Assembly: GCF_026339995.1 (NCBI RefSeq)
Contig: NZ_JAPEPT010000004.1
Coordinates: 558,001 to 622,000, forward strand
Source: Streptomyces sp. NBC_01481
GTDB lineage: Bacteria > Actinomycetota > Actinomycetes > Streptomycetales > Streptomycetaceae
DNA: 64,000 nucleotides
Direction of reading: 5' to 3'
Shown: positions 1 through 8,646 of the stretch, in pieces
Position numbering within the stretch: the first letter of the stretch is position 1
Layout: the number at the start of each line of letters is the position of its first letter
Position numbers and translations under genes: made by a program
The notes under the pieces: generated by a model
Told to the model about the DNA's origin: nothing
The model's input: only the letters and a program-made list of their open reading frames with translations
The model's database searches: none

Positions 1-448
1 ACGCCGCAAGGTGGGTGGCGGTCTGCTCGCCCGCCCGCTGCTTGATCAAGCCTTCCTTGGCAGCCGCACGAAGCCTGACCTCCGACTTGGTCTCCTCGCC
101 GTTTGTCACGACCGCAGTGACCAGGACAGGGTTCATGCCGCCATACCCGCCGCGGGCAAGAACACGGATCGTCTGTTGGTCCGGGCCAGGTTCCACCGGC
201 ACGGGATCGACTGTTCGCCCCGCTCGTCCGAGCACATGGACGACGTACTCGACGGCCTCTTCGAAGGGCAGGGGGACGACCAGGTCGATCTCCAGAACGT
301 TCTTCTTCATCAGCTTGGCCACGAACCTGGTCAAGCGACCTCCACCCCCAGCAAACGCAGCCACAGCTGCAAGCTCCTCGGCCAGAATCTCATCCTCGCT
401 CTGGTGCACGCACCCTCCACCCCGTTGCTTCCTGTCTGCGCTCTTCAT
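1..448 (-). CDS. Hypothetical protein, 3' end outside window
   Basis: An open leftward reading frame starts at ATG 448 and runs off the left edge without a stop, giving 149 visible residues. It starts MKSADRKQRGGGCVHQ, has a glycine run (AGGGGRL) and then a well-formed segment from about residue 47 (MKKNVLEIDLVVPLPFEEA). A second ATG at 310 could be the true start, because the first 46 residues look less protein-like. The later part reads like a soluble domain of alternating beta strands and helices with no membrane segment. I do not recognise the family. The codon pattern (G or C in third position) supports coding on this strand, whereas the rightward frames across the same bases look like shadows. 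Confidence 0.55.
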   Translation of the reverse strand, partial: MKSADRKQRGGGCVHQSEDEILAEELAAVAAFAGGGGRLTRFVAKLMKKNVLEIDLVVPLPFEEAVEYVVHVLGRAGRTVDPVPVEPGPDQQTIRVLARGGYGGMNPVLVTAVVTNGEETKSEVRLRAAAKEGLIKQRAGEQTATHLAA

Positions 449-483
449 GTAATCAGTTGCTGGACGCCCACCAGAGCGTGTTG

Positions 484-1113
484 TCACTGCGTGCGGCGGA
501 GAAAGGCGTCGACCAGTCGGTCGGTGAAGTCCTGGCCGATCGCCTCGTCCGTCACCAGGACGCGGTAGTAGAGGGGGCCTACGAGCTGGTCGGTCTCGGC
601 CGCCAGGTCGAGGTCGGCGGGCAGCTGGCCCCGTCGTACGGCGCGTTCCAGAGGCAGCCGGTCGCGGCGCCGCTGTTCGTCGAGGTACCTGGCCCGGAAG
701 TCCTCTGCGAACGCCGGATCGTGCTGCGCCTGTGCGATCAGGGCCTTGAAGACGGCTCCGGAGTCGGACTGGCCGAGGAAACAGGCCAGTTGACGCAGAT
801 GGGCGCGTAGGTCGAGGGCGATGTCGCCGTGATCGCGCGGGATCAGCTCCTCGGTCATGTCCTGCAGGAAAGCGTCGACAAGGACATCGGTCTTGGTGTT
901 CCACCAGCGGTAGATGGTCTGTTTGGCGACACCGGCTCTCGCCGCGATGCCCTCCATGGTGAGGCCCGCGAAGCCCTTCTCGGCGAGCAGGTCGTCGGCC
1001 GCCTCCAGGATCGCCTGCCGGGCCTTTTCGCTGCGCCCGTGCCGGTTGCCGTGGTGCCCCCGCCCTGGCCGGCTGGTGGAGCTGTCCTCGGCGGTTCCTG
1101 TTGCGGGTCCCAT
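484..1113 (-). CDS. TetR/AcrR-family transcriptional regulator
   Basis: A 209-residue one-component repressor. Residues 29-75 carry the TetR DNA-binding domain, with the recognition segment GVAKQTIYRWWNTK at about 61-74; the rest is a helical ligand-binding domain of usual TetR length (EELIPRDHGDIALD onward). The N-terminus has a basic, disordered extension (about 25 residues, SRPGRGHHGNRHGR), which is common in Streptomyces. The start is supported by GGGAGG seven bases upstream of the ATG. It is divergent from a methyltransferase gene 66 bp away, and an imperfect inverted repeat lies between them. By the usual logic of such pairs it probably represses itself and the methyltransferase. The ligand is unknown. 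Confidence 0.9.
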   Translation of the reverse strand: MGPATGTAEDSSTSRPGRGHHGNRHGRSEKARQAILEAADDLLAEKGFAGLTMEGIAARAGVAKQTIYRWWNTKTDVLVDAFLQDMTEELIPRDHGDIALDLRAHLRQLACFLGQSDSGAVFKALIAQAQHDPAFAEDFRARYLDEQRRRDRLPLERAVRRGQLPADLDLAAETDQLVGPLYYRVLVTDEAIGQDFTDRLVDAFLRRTQ

Positions 1114-1140
1114 GTCGCCTCCCTGGTCTCAGGTTAGCGA

Positions 1141-1176
1141 CTCTAGACTCAACGCAACGGTGCGTCTATTCTAGCG
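1141..1176. promoter_or_regulatory. Probable TetR operator and overlapping promoter
   Basis: Arms CTCTAGACTCAACGC (1141-1155) and GCGTCTATTCTAGCG (1162-1176) form an inverted repeat matching at 11 of 15 positions around a 6-bp spacer, midway between the divergent TetR and methyltransferase genes. The right arm contains TATTCT (1167-1172), a plausible -10 element ending only 7 bp before the methyltransferase ATG. There is no Shine-Dalgarno sequence in front of that ATG, so a leaderless transcript is likely. The operator role is inferred from position and symmetry. Confidence 0.5.
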
Positions 1177-1179
1177 TTT

Positions 1180-1836
1180 ATGACGATCACTCACACACTC
1201 GCCGACCCCCGGGTCGAGGTCGCCCTCAGCAAGATGTTTGCGCAAGCCGCGCACGACGAAGCCACGGCGGCCCGCGTGCAGGCACAGCGGCCCGGCGGCT
1301 TCGGAACGCCGCAGGAACACGCCGACGCCGCGGCAGAGATCTACATGCCGATCTCCGCCGCCGGCGGGCAGTTGCTCTACAACCTGGTCCGGGCTGTCCG
1401 ACCTGCCACCGTCATCGAGTTCGGCATGTCCTTCGGGATCTCCACGCTGCACTTGGCCGCCGCCGTGCGGGACAACGGCGCCGGACGCGTCATCACCACG
1501 GAGTTGAGCAGGGACAAAATCGCCGCAGCCCGCAGCACCTTCGTCGAGACCGGTCTGGACGACGTGATCACGGTGCTGGAGGGAGACGCCCGCGAGACTC
1601 TCAGCGGCATCGACGGCTCTGCGGACTTCGTCCTGCTCGACGGCTGGAAGGACTTGTGTCTGCCCGTACTGCGCCTGCTCGAACCGCAGATGAAGCCCGG
1701 CACCCTTGTCGTCGCCGACGACGTCGACCTGAACAGTCTGCAGCCCTATCTCGACTACGTTCGCTCCCCGGCGAACGGCTACCAGAGCGTGACGTTCCCC
1801 GTAGAGGACGGCATGGAGATCAGCTGCCGCCTCTGA
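1180..1836 (+). CDS. Class I SAM-dependent O-methyltransferase-like protein
   Basis: A 218-residue protein with a Rossmann-type methyltransferase core. Motif I is VIEFGMSFGIS (about 78-88), an acidic residue for the SAM ribose follows at the end of strand 2 (TTELS, E109), then GDA (135-137) and the post-motif VLLDGWK (151-157). This layout matches the O-methyltransferase / Methyltransf_24 group that acts on small molecules. The upstream gap has no ribosome binding site, and a -10-like box sits directly before the ATG, so translation may be leaderless. The gene is divergent from a TetR regulator and its last 17 bases overlap the 3' end of the convergent DUF89 gene. Its substrate is unknown. 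Confidence 0.82.
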   Translation: MTITHTLADPRVEVALSKMFAQAAHDEATAARVQAQRPGGFGTPQEHADAAAEIYMPISAAGGQLLYNLVRAVRPATVIEFGMSFGISTLHLAAAVRDNGAGRVITTELSRDKIAAARSTFVETGLDDVITVLEGDARETLSGIDGSADFVLLDGWKDLCLPVLRLLEPQMKPGTLVVADDVDLNSLQPYLDYVRSPANGYQSVTFPVEDGMEISCRL

Positions 1837-3046
1837 CGGCGGGCCGAGCGGTCTCGATGACCGCGACTTGAACGAGGGCGTGTGTGCCGCTGGTACGCCA
1901 GGCGCCGCCTGTTGCCTCCAGCTCCGTCAGCGTGTTCGGGGCGAGGCCGGTGATGACGTCGGACTTCAGCGTCCGTAGCGCGGCGACCGGTCCGGGGAAG
2001 TACGCGGTGACCTCTGAGAAGGGAGTGGTGGCAGGCCAGTGGCGGTCGCCGACGAGTCGGCGGTAGTTCAGGTCGCCCTTCATGACGGTCAACGTGGCAG
2101 ACGCGAAGTCCTCCCGGAGCTCGACCGGCATGTCCGTGTAGGGGAGTGGAGCGCACGCGAAGGGATGGGCGCGCAGGACGAGACGTCCGTCGGTCACCGC
2201 CTGCCGCAGCCGCTCACCGATTTGCGAGGCTCGTCCGGAAGCCGCGGACATACGTGCCAGGCAGTCGAGCACGTCGGACGTGGTGGCGTCGGAGACGTAG
2301 TACGGATACGGCTTGATGTGCAGGCTCACGGACGAGGCGCGGTCCGTGGCGAGCAGATGGTCGGCGAGCACCAGATCGGGCAGCAGCTCCGGCCCGGCAT
2401 TGTCGGCGACCAGGCATACCTTGCCTGGTCGTCCGTTCTCCAGCAGCTCCCAGAGCGTGGCCGTGTCGTCGACGACGAGCCCTGTGACGCGCTCGCCCAG
2501 ACCGGAATTGCCGGTCGACAGTTGGAAACCGAGGTCGGCCCTGTTCCCCCACAGGGACGCGTGCAGCAGTGCGGTGTCCTGTTGTGCTCTCGGCAGCCGG
2601 GGAGTCTTGTCGAGGGCAGCGAGTTCCGAATCGACGGTCGTACCCATGAGTTCGGCGCGTTTGAAGGGTGCGAACGGGTCGATGCCCTGCCACGGCCCGG
2701 GCGCGAAGTAACCCAGCGCGGCCAGCAGCTTCCGGTAGAAGTAGCTCTCCGCCCATAGGAACGGCACGTCTGCCCAGCGGCGCCCGATGTGGCCCTCGTC
2801 CCACTGCCGCCACGGAGCGGCATCCGGTTCGGCGTCGTCGAGAGCCTCGATGACGCCGCCCTCGGCGATCTCGCGCAGCAGGGCATCCAGTGCGTACTGC
2901 GCTTGTACGGGATAGACGGTCGCCTTGCGTACGCGCTCGATCAGGGCGGGGTGCCGCTCATGCAGTACGCCCCAGGCGAACGAGCCCACGATGTTGCTTA
3001 CGACGACGGGGGCGTCGCCCGCGTGGGCGGGGTTTGGCTGCGACAT
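1820..3046 (-). CDS. ARMT1/DUF89-like damage-control phosphatase
   Basis: A 408-residue protein of the DUF89 family, subfamily III (human ARMT1 type), metal-dependent phosphatases thought to remove damaged or side-product phospho-sugars and related metabolites. Diagnostic motifs are LWGNRADLG (about 166-174), VADNAGPELLPD (213-224; the Asp-Asn pair is the metal site in the family) and KGDLNYRRLVGD near the C-terminus. The start was set at the MSQPNP methionine because AGAAGGAG lies at the right distance; an upstream in-frame start would add 16 residues with no such signal. It converges with the methyltransferase gene with 17 bp of overlap. Early literature suggested methyltransferase activity for ARMT1, but phosphatase is the better supported function. 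The in vivo substrate is unknown. Confidence 0.85.
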   Translation of the reverse strand: MSQPNPAHAGDAPVVVSNIVGSFAWGVLHERHPALIERVRKATVYPVQAQYALDALLREIAEGGVIEALDDAEPDAAPWRQWDEGHIGRRWADVPFLWAESYFYRKLLAALGYFAPGPWQGIDPFAPFKRAELMGTTVDSELAALDKTPRLPRAQQDTALLHASLWGNRADLGFQLSTGNSGLGERVTGLVVDDTATLWELLENGRPGKVCLVADNAGPELLPDLVLADHLLATDRASSVSLHIKPYPYYVSDATTSDVLDCLARMSAASGRASQIGERLRQAVTDGRLVLRAHPFACAPLPYTDMPVELREDFASATLTVMKGDLNYRRLVGDRHWPATTPFSEVTAYFPGPVAALRTLKSDVITGLAPNTLTELEATGGAWRTSGTHALVQVAVIETARPAVRGGS

Positions 3047-3370
3047 GCTCGACGGACTCCTTCTGCGGATACCTCGGACGGTGCGGACGCACACGCGAGC
3101 GGCGTCACCGTACGCCGCGCTCGTTCAGAGGATGACTCTCACGGTGAGTGTTCCGTCACCCGCTTCCTGTTCCACGAGACCGATCCGGCATGTGCTCAGC
3201 GCCGCCGGGCCGATTCAGCCCCCGTCGCCTCATCGTGCGCGCCGTAGGCGCGGGTGGCGGTCGCGTTGAGGATGTTCCATCGCGAGGAGTCGGCCGGTGG
3301 CTGGTCGACGGACCTCGCCGACGCGCGCAGCGGGACCGGTCGTGATGGACTGGATGAGTAGGAAATAGCT

Positions 3371-3396
3371 GCAACGGTCCCTTCGGGACCTCTTGC
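3371..3396. terminator. Small hairpin upstream of the DUF4234 gene
   Basis: GGTCCC-TTC-GGGACC (3376-3390) is a perfect six-pair stem, extended by GCAA (3371-3374) pairing with TTGC (3393-3396). No T-run follows. It lies in the otherwise gene-free 3047-3437 stretch and may be a leader hairpin of the downstream membrane-protein gene or a terminator of unknown transcription. Confidence 0.35.
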
Positions 3397-3437
3397 TGTG
3401 GTCGCTGTGGACCGCCTCCACCGGAGCGGAGATACTC

Positions 3438-3839
3438 ATGACCGGCGTCGTAGGCAAGACCAGGAACATTTTTCTGGTATGGCTCGTCTGGCCATTGATC
3501 ACGTTGGGCATCTATCACCTGGTCTGGTACTTCAAGGTGAACCGCGAAGCTCGTGACTTCGACGGGCGTATTGAGGTCAAGCCAGGTATGGCTGTTCTGG
3601 CCATCACCCTGGGTTGGCTGGTGATCGTGCCCCCGTTCGTGTCGATTTACAACACGGGTGAGCGAATCGCGCGAATGCAACGTACAGCCGGGATGCAACC
3701 CACCTGTAATCCGTGGATCGGGGTCATTCTCATTTTTGTCTTCGGCCTGTACCCGCTGTACTACCAGCAAGAAATGAACCGCATCTGGGCCCAGTACGAG
3801 CACCTCGAAGAGGGCGAGCGCGTCCCCTTGGCTGTCTGA
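3438..3839 (+). CDS. DUF4234-type small membrane protein
   Basis: A 133-residue integral membrane protein. After a short N-terminus (MTGVVGKTRNIF) it has three predicted membrane segments: VWLVWPLITLGIYHLVWYF, AVLAITLGWLVIVPPFVSI and WIGVILIFVFGLYPLYY. The PLITLGIYHLVWYFKVNREARDFD signature is typical of DUF4234 proteins, whose role is unknown. The start was placed at ATG 3438, preceded by GGAG at correct spacing; an in-frame ATG 15 codons upstream lacks one. A strong hairpin follows the gene. No functional partner is evident nearby. Confidence 0.8.
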   Translation: MTGVVGKTRNIFLVWLVWPLITLGIYHLVWYFKVNREARDFDGRIEVKPGMAVLAITLGWLVIVPPFVSIYNTGERIARMQRTAGMQPTCNPWIGVILIFVFGLYPLYYQQEMNRIWAQYEHLEEGERVPLAV

Positions 3840-3861
3840 CACGCCCCGGCGGTGATCGATC

Positions 3862-3903
3862 GAGCACCACCCGCTCAAGCCGGAGGCTGAGCGGGTGGTG
3901 CTC
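3862..3903. terminator. Strong intrinsic-type terminator hairpin
   Basis: GAGCACCACCCGCTCA (3862-3877) and TGAGCGGGTGGTGCTC (3888-3903) are perfectly complementary 16-base arms around a 10-base loop. It sits 23 bp after the DUF4234 stop, facing the convergent dehydrogenase gene, so it can serve both strands. No U-tract follows, as is usual in Streptomyces. Confidence 0.8.
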
Positions 3904-4056
3904 GTCGACGCACAAGACCACGGTCCGCGCATCGGCTCGGGGGCTACCTCGTGGTGGGCGATGCAAGTAGCCAGGTGCGACAGACCACTTGGCGAGCTGC
4001 CGGCGCCGAAGCCGCCCCGCGGGGCGAGGGCATCGCAGGGGTTCTGCGGCCGCTTG

Positions 4057-5199
4057 TCAGTCGGGCAGGTGCGGGTACTGAGCCGAACGGTGCTGGAACG
4101 CCAGGATGCTGGGGTTCTGGATGACACCGTCGCGGATCTCGATGGCGCGTCGGATTGTCTCGTTGGACTCCCAGGTGGTGGGTCCGGTGAGCACGGCCCG
4201 CAGGAAGGGGAGCAGTGCCTCGCTGTTCTCCCAGGTCGCGGAGTTCCACAGGTAGGACGGGCTGTGGTCGACGCCGTAGTAGAGGATGTTCTCGCCGACC
4301 ACGAACGTCGGCTCGATGAACGATGTCGGCCGCGCCCAGCTGAAGCCCATGCCCTCGTCGCAGGAGACATCGATGATGAGGGTGCCCGGTGTGAGCAGAC
4401 CGAGGTCGTCGTCGCTGAGGAACATCAGCGGAGCCGCGGTGTCCTGCAGTACGCAGTTGACGATGATGTCGTGCTCGGCGAGGAATCCGGCCAGTCGTAC
4501 TCGGCCGGCGTCGGAGTGGACGTAACTGAGGCTGGGGTCGGCTTCGTCGCGGTCGAACTGGATGATTCGCGCGGAATGGATCGGCGAGCTGACGGCTGTG
4601 ACGCCACGTTGGGTGAGGACGTCGACATCGTGCACGCCCAGGGCGCTCAGAGCTGTCACGGCTCCGCGGGCGGTCGCGCCGAAGCCGAGGACGGCCGCTC
4701 GAAGCCGACGGCCGTAGTCGCCCGTCGAACCGCTGATCTGCAAGGCGTGAAGTACGGAGGAGTAGCCGGCCAGCTCGTTGTTCTTGTGGAAGACGTGCAG
4801 GTTGAACGAGCCGTCGTTGGTCCAGTGGTTCATCGCCTCGAAGGCGATCAACGTCAGCTTCCGGTCGATCGCCAGCTGAGTGAGCCTTTCGTCCTGGACG
4901 CAATGCGGCCAACCCCAGAGGACCTGTCCATCGCGCAGTTCCTCGAGATCTGCCTGCAGCGGTTTGGCCAGCAGGACGACATCGCACTCAGTGATCAGCT
5001 GCTCACGGGAGCGGAACCCGGCGACGAGGGGCGCCAATTGCGCGTCGGGAATGCCGAAGCGCTCCCCGTACCCGCGTTCAAGGAAAATACGTTCCCGGAG
5101 GTCCGGGTCGATCCGGTCGAAGTGTGACGGGTGAATCGGCAGTCGACGCTCGTTCTCTTTGCGCGACTGTGCCATCACTCCGAGAGTGAGAAGGTGCAC
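4057..5199 (-). CDS. N5-(carboxyethyl)ornithine synthase / alanine dehydrogenase-like
   Basis: A 380-residue protein of the alanine dehydrogenase / transhydrogenase N-terminal superfamily. The N-terminus has the family's ENERRLPIHP segment, and the dinucleotide-binding domain contains the loop AAVLGFGATARGAVTAL (about 168-184). The combination with HCVQDERLTQLAIDRKLTLIAFEAMNHW fits N5-(L-1-carboxyethyl)-L-ornithine synthase, which reductively condenses pyruvate with the side chain of ornithine or lysine using NADPH. Saccharopine-dehydrogenase-like relatives are an alternative. A GTG at 5199 is used because AAGGGG precedes it by five bases; ATG 5175 is a less likely second choice. It appears monocistronic: the upstream gene on this strand begins further away and convergent termination lies downstream. 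Confidence 0.7.
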   Translation of the reverse strand: MHLLTLGVMAQSRKENERRLPIHPSHFDRIDPDLRERIFLERGYGERFGIPDAQLAPLVAGFRSREQLITECDVVLLAKPLQADLEELRDGQVLWGWPHCVQDERLTQLAIDRKLTLIAFEAMNHWTNDGSFNLHVFHKNNELAGYSSVLHALQISGSTGDYGRRLRAAVLGFGATARGAVTALSALGVHDVDVLTQRGVTAVSSPIHSARIIQFDRDEADPSLSYVHSDAGRVRLAGFLAEHDIIVNCVLQDTAAPLMFLSDDDLGLLTPGTLIIDVSCDEGMGFSWARPTSFIEPTFVVGENILYYGVDHSPSYLWNSATWENSEALLPFLRAVLTGPTTWESNETIRRAIEIRDGVIQNPSILAFQHRSAQYPHLPD

Positions 5200-5322
5200 G
5201 TGAACCCCTTTGAGTGATGCTGCCCAGCATAGATCGCCACGTTCACAAACGCGTGATCATGGCAGGGGAGCTGCTCGCAAGCCGAAGCGGGCCGACAGAT
5301 GCCCTTACGCGGCAAGGATCCG

Positions 5323-6150
5323 TCAACGCCGGGACTGAGGCCGGGGCCGGGTCAGGAACTCCGCGATGCGCTGCCCCCATGAACCGATGTCGGCGCGCGT
5401 CCGGGACACGTGCAGGTCGGCGTGTGGCAGCCAATGGGCCAGCGATTCCGCGCTCGACAGAGGGTGGCCGAGGTCGTCCGCCCAGGCCAGGATCAAGGCC
5501 GGCTGGCGCAGCGCGGCGATTGCCGTGGGGGAGGGCAGGTCGGACAGCGCCAGGCCGCGCAGGATGGACGGCAGTACCCGCTCGGTGGGTGTCGGTGGGA
5601 ATTCGGGAACATCGGCTACGACTGCGGGGCGAGGCTGTTGTGCCCTGGCGGCGAGCCAGGCGTCCACTCCCTCTCTTTCGATGGTGTCAGCGGATTCCCG
5701 GTTGGCCTGCGCATGCGCCTGGCGCGTCCTCCAGGCGGTGGGTGGGATGAGCAGGACCAGTCGGGAGAACCGCTCGGGCGCTTGGACAGCGGCGTGCAGC
5801 ACGGTGCCGCAGCCCATCGACGCGCCCATGGCGGTGACGGGCTCGGTGGCGCCCAGGTGGTCGAGCAGGGCCAGCAGATCGTCGGCCAGCGCGGCATAGG
5901 TGTAGTCGGCGTCCACGGGGTCGCCGGTGGATTGCCCGTGCGCCCGGGCGTCGTAGCGGACCAGGCGCTGCCCCGCGTCCAGTAGCGGCGCCCAGTCGAA
6001 CAGGCCCATCCGCTCCTCGGTGGCCTGACTGACGAACCCGCCGTGCGCGTACAGGGCGAGAGGTCCCTCACCGGCGTCGTAGTAGACCAGCTCGGCTTGG
6101 CGATGCCAGAAGCGGCCTTCCCTGACCGTGTGCCCTCCCACTGCCCTCAT
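5323..6150 (-). CDS. Alpha/beta hydrolase
   Basis: A 275-residue alpha/beta-hydrolase-fold protein. It has the oxyanion-type HGGFVSQ (36-42), the nucleophile elbow GASMGCG with Ser111, and an acid segment LAWADDLGHPLSS near residue 225. The last part lacks the usual catalytic His in a GH motif close to the C-terminus; the His of LGHP could be recruited, or the protein may not be a conventional esterase. The start was set at MRAVGGHTV (6150), preceded by GAGG; upstream in-frame sequence reads like a shadow. It has no evident operon partner, with the XRE regulator ending 258 bp upstream on the same strand. The substrate is unknown. Confidence 0.75.
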   Translation of the reverse strand: MRAVGGHTVREGRFWHRQAELVYYDAGEGPLALYAHGGFVSQATEERMGLFDWAPLLDAGQRLVRYDARAHGQSTGDPVDADYTYAALADDLLALLDHLGATEPVTAMGASMGCGTVLHAAVQAPERFSRLVLLIPPTAWRTRQAHAQANRESADTIEREGVDAWLAARAQQPRPAVVADVPEFPPTPTERVLPSILRGLALSDLPSPTAIAALRQPALILAWADDLGHPLSSAESLAHWLPHADLHVSRTRADIGSWGQRIAEFLTRPRPQSRR

Positions 6151-6408
6151 AGTGCGCCTCGTCTCGGCCGCGTCAGCGCAGGAGCTTCTTCGGGCGGGCC
6201 CGGCGAACGGAGCCCCGCCGACCACCTCTGGCAGCGGCTTGTCGGGATGGATTGTCGGATGGGGACAGTAGGCGATGTTCCCCAGGCCAGGCTGCCGGCC
6301 GCGCCAGGACTGGTGGCTGATTGATGCGGCACCGGCGCAAGGCGCGCCACTGCGAAGGCCTGCCACGGGGCGCGGGGGTACCTCGTGCCCTCTCGTTGGT
6401 CGCGGCGG

Positions 6409-7272
6409 CTACGAGGTACGCCGCCCCGCGGGCTCGTCGGGCCATGCCGACCCGGCGGCCAGGCGGCTGAGGGCCTTCTCCGATGCGGTGTCCGGTTCCG
6501 CGCTGAAGACAAGAACCTGCTGCCCCGGACTGTCCGGGGGCTCCACGTTCTCGAAGGCCAGCTCCATGCATCCCACCACGGGGTGCCGGAAGAGCCGGGT
6601 GCCGAAGGCCCTGGCACGCACAGGCGGTTGGGACCACAGCGCCGCGAACCCGCCGTCGAATTGGGCGAGTTCACGGATCAGGGCGGCCAGCCTGCCGTCC
6701 CGGGGATTGTCCGTCGAGGCGAGACGGAGGCGGGCGGCCATCTGGCGGGCTTCGTCCGCCCACTGCGGATACAGCTCGCGGGTGTGCCGGTCGAGGAACA
6801 GCATCCTCGACAGGTTCGGGCGGTGGCGTGCGCTGAGAGGGCTGTCCCTGTCGAGGTGGCAGGCGAGCAGCGCATGCCCGAGCGGATTCCAGAAGAGGAC
6901 GTCGTGGCGGTGGTTGAGGGCGACGGCGGGCATGCCCTTCAGTCCCCGCATCAGGTGCCGGACACCCTGCCCGGTGCATTCGTCGGGTACCGGTTCGTCC
7001 CCCCGCGCGAGCCGGTACATGTGGTCGCGTTCGCCGGCGTTGAGCCGTAACACCCGGGCGATAGCGTCGAGTACGTCGGGCGGGGCGTGGTGGTGACGGC
7101 CCTCTTCGAGGCAGATGTAGTGGGTCAGGCCAAGCCCGGCGCGTCTCGCCACCTCCTCGCGCCGCAGGCCCGGACTGCGGCGGCTCGAACCAACGCCGGG
7201 AGTGGGTTCTTCCGGGGGCATGCGGGCACGCCGGGTGCGCAGGAACTCCCCCAGATCGGTAGGTACGTCCAT
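6409..7272 (-). CDS. XRE-family regulator with MmyB-like ligand-binding domain
   Basis: A 287-residue transcription factor. Residues 5-70 contain an XRE helix-turn-helix (LGEFLRTRRA, then GLRREEVARRAGLGLTHYI and CLEEGR), and the rest matches the MmyB-like ligand-binding domain common in actinomycetes (WNPLGHALL, NLSRMLFLD, ELYPQWADEARQMAARLR, HPVVGCMELAFEN). The start was taken at MDVPTDLG; upstream in-frame codons look non-coding. It is divergent from a second regulator of the same family and same length at 7705, across a 432-bp intergenic region. Members often control a neighbouring oxidoreductase, but here the neighbours are a hydrolase (same strand) and the paralogue. Confidence 0.85.
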   Translation of the reverse strand: MDVPTDLGEFLRTRRARMPPEEPTPGVGSSRRSPGLRREEVARRAGLGLTHYICLEEGRHHHAPPDVLDAIARVLRLNAGERDHMYRLARGDEPVPDECTGQGVRHLMRGLKGMPAVALNHRHDVLFWNPLGHALLACHLDRDSPLSARHRPNLSRMLFLDRHTRELYPQWADEARQMAARLRLASTDNPRDGRLAALIRELAQFDGGFAALWSQPPVRARAFGTRLFRHPVVGCMELAFENVEPPDSPGQQVLVFSAEPDTASEKALSRLAAGSAWPDEPAGRRTS

Positions 7273-7704
7273 GCGAACAAGTCTCCAACAGCCGGGGAGA
7301 TTGGGGGAGAGGCCCAGCCTGCCCCTGTCAGCCCCACCCCGCGAATGGGCACTCACTCCGCGCAATCACAAATTTGGCTGACGGTTCAACAATGCCCCCA
7401 CACTTCCCGGATCTTGGTCTATTTCGCTCTCACAATTGACCGAACAGTGCGAGACTTTGAGCGCCGAGTGGCCGATTATCATCGGACCGTGTGTGCCTGA
7501 CCCGGATGACCCGTGACCTGGGCATTTTTGTCGACACCGCGTGGAATCACCCTTCGCGAAACACGGATTTCACTCCACAGCAGACAGGAAAGCACATGCA
7601 TCACAGGCGAGAGTGACCTACGTCACTATGGCTTCTTTTCGATGTACGCCCGCCCGCACGGCATGACACGCGCCCCTGTATCACCATGCGGAAGGAGACC
7701 AGCC
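7273..7704. promoter_or_regulatory. Long divergent intergenic region between two XRE regulators
   Basis: This 432-bp gap between divergent paralogous regulators has noticeably lower GC than its surroundings, especially 7370-7520 (runs such as CACAATTTGG and TCACAATTGACC), as expected for promoters. No convincing short gene was found. The rightward gene has a perfect GGAAGGAG at 7690-7697 before its TTG start. Specific operators could not be assigned. Confidence 0.4.
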
Positions 7705-8568
7705 TTGCAGAGGTCCACGGGGGATCGAGGAACCGAATTGGGGAGATTCCTCCAGTCAGTGCGCAGCAGGCTGCGCCCGGAAGACCTCGGCCTCGCCGGT
7801 GACGGCAAGCGCCGCCGGGTGGCCGGACTCAGGCGTGAGGAAGTCGCCCTTCTCGCCGGAGTGAGCGTCAACTACTACACACGGCTGGAGCAGGGACAGA
7901 ACCGCAATGCCTCACCAGAGGTGCTGGACGCACTTGCCACCGCGCTCAGGCTCAGGCCCGATGAGCGGGCCCACCTGCACGACCTCGTCCGGCCGACCCA
8001 CGCCACCAAGGCGCCGCGGACGACCGAGCAGGTGCGCCCGGGCCTGGAGCGGATGATTGGCTCCTTCGAGAGCGGGCCCGCCGTGCTCCTCGGGAGACAG
8101 ACCAAGGTGCTCGCCTGGAATCACCTGGCCCGCATCCTCTTCACCGGATACATCGATCTCACCGGCCGGGACGGCGACCTCGAGCCGCCGAACCTGGCCC
8201 GGTTACTGTTCCGCGCCCCCGGTGCGCGGCGGCTCTACACCGACTGGGAGTACGAGGCCCAGGACCTGGTCGGCTATCTGCGACTGATGCACGGCCGCTA
8301 CTCCGGGGATCCCGAACTGACCGACCTCATCACCGAACTCTCTGCGAACAGCCGGGAGTTCGCCGCGATGTGGTCGGAGCACCGGGTCTGGGACAAGTCC
8401 CACGGCACCCGCCGGCTCAACCATCCCGAAGTTGGTGCGCTGACGCTCATCTATGAGACGTTCAGGCTCCCCGAGGCTCCTGACCAGGCCATCGTGCTGT
8501 ACCAGGCCGAGCCCGGATCGCCTTCCGAAGCCACACTTCGCAGGCTTCTGGAGAAGCGGGAGAGGTGA
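7705..8568 (+). CDS. XRE-family regulator with MmyB-like ligand-binding domain
   Basis: A 287-residue paralogue of the divergent regulator: XRE helix-turn-helix (ELGRFLQSVR, GLRREEVALLAGVSVNYYTRLEQG) followed by an MmyB-like domain (AWNHLARILFTGY, NLARLLFRAPGARRLYTDW, HPEVGALTLIYETF). The start was set at TTG 7705 because GGAAGGAG lies seven bases before it; longer in-frame starts at 7513 or 7663 have no ribosome site and add non-conserved sequence. Two hairpins follow the gene. The downstream fusion oxygenase gene is convergent, so this regulator is not obviously in its operon, though it is the nearest regulator to the 8.7-18.9 kb biosynthetic block. Confidence 0.86.
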   Translation: MQRSTGDRGTELGRFLQSVRSRLRPEDLGLAGDGKRRRVAGLRREEVALLAGVSVNYYTRLEQGQNRNASPEVLDALATALRLRPDERAHLHDLVRPTHATKAPRTTEQVRPGLERMIGSFESGPAVLLGRQTKVLAWNHLARILFTGYIDLTGRDGDLEPPNLARLLFRAPGARRLYTDWEYEAQDLVGYLRLMHGRYSGDPELTDLITELSANSREFAAMWSEHRVWDKSHGTRRLNHPEVGALTLIYETFRLPEAPDQAIVLYQAEPGSPSEATLRRLLEKRER

Positions 8569-8613
8569 GCGCACCCGGGTCTTGCGCGGACGCCGGATAT
8601 GCCCTGTCCCTCG

Positions 8614-8635
8614 GGAAGGCTTCTTGAAGCCTTCC
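8614..8635. terminator. Terminator hairpin after the XRE gene
   Basis: GGAAGGCTTC-TT-GAAGCCTTCC is a perfect 10-bp stem with a two-base centre, 45 bp after the regulator's stop. Confidence 0.7.
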
Positions 8636-8646
8636 GGAAACGCCGA

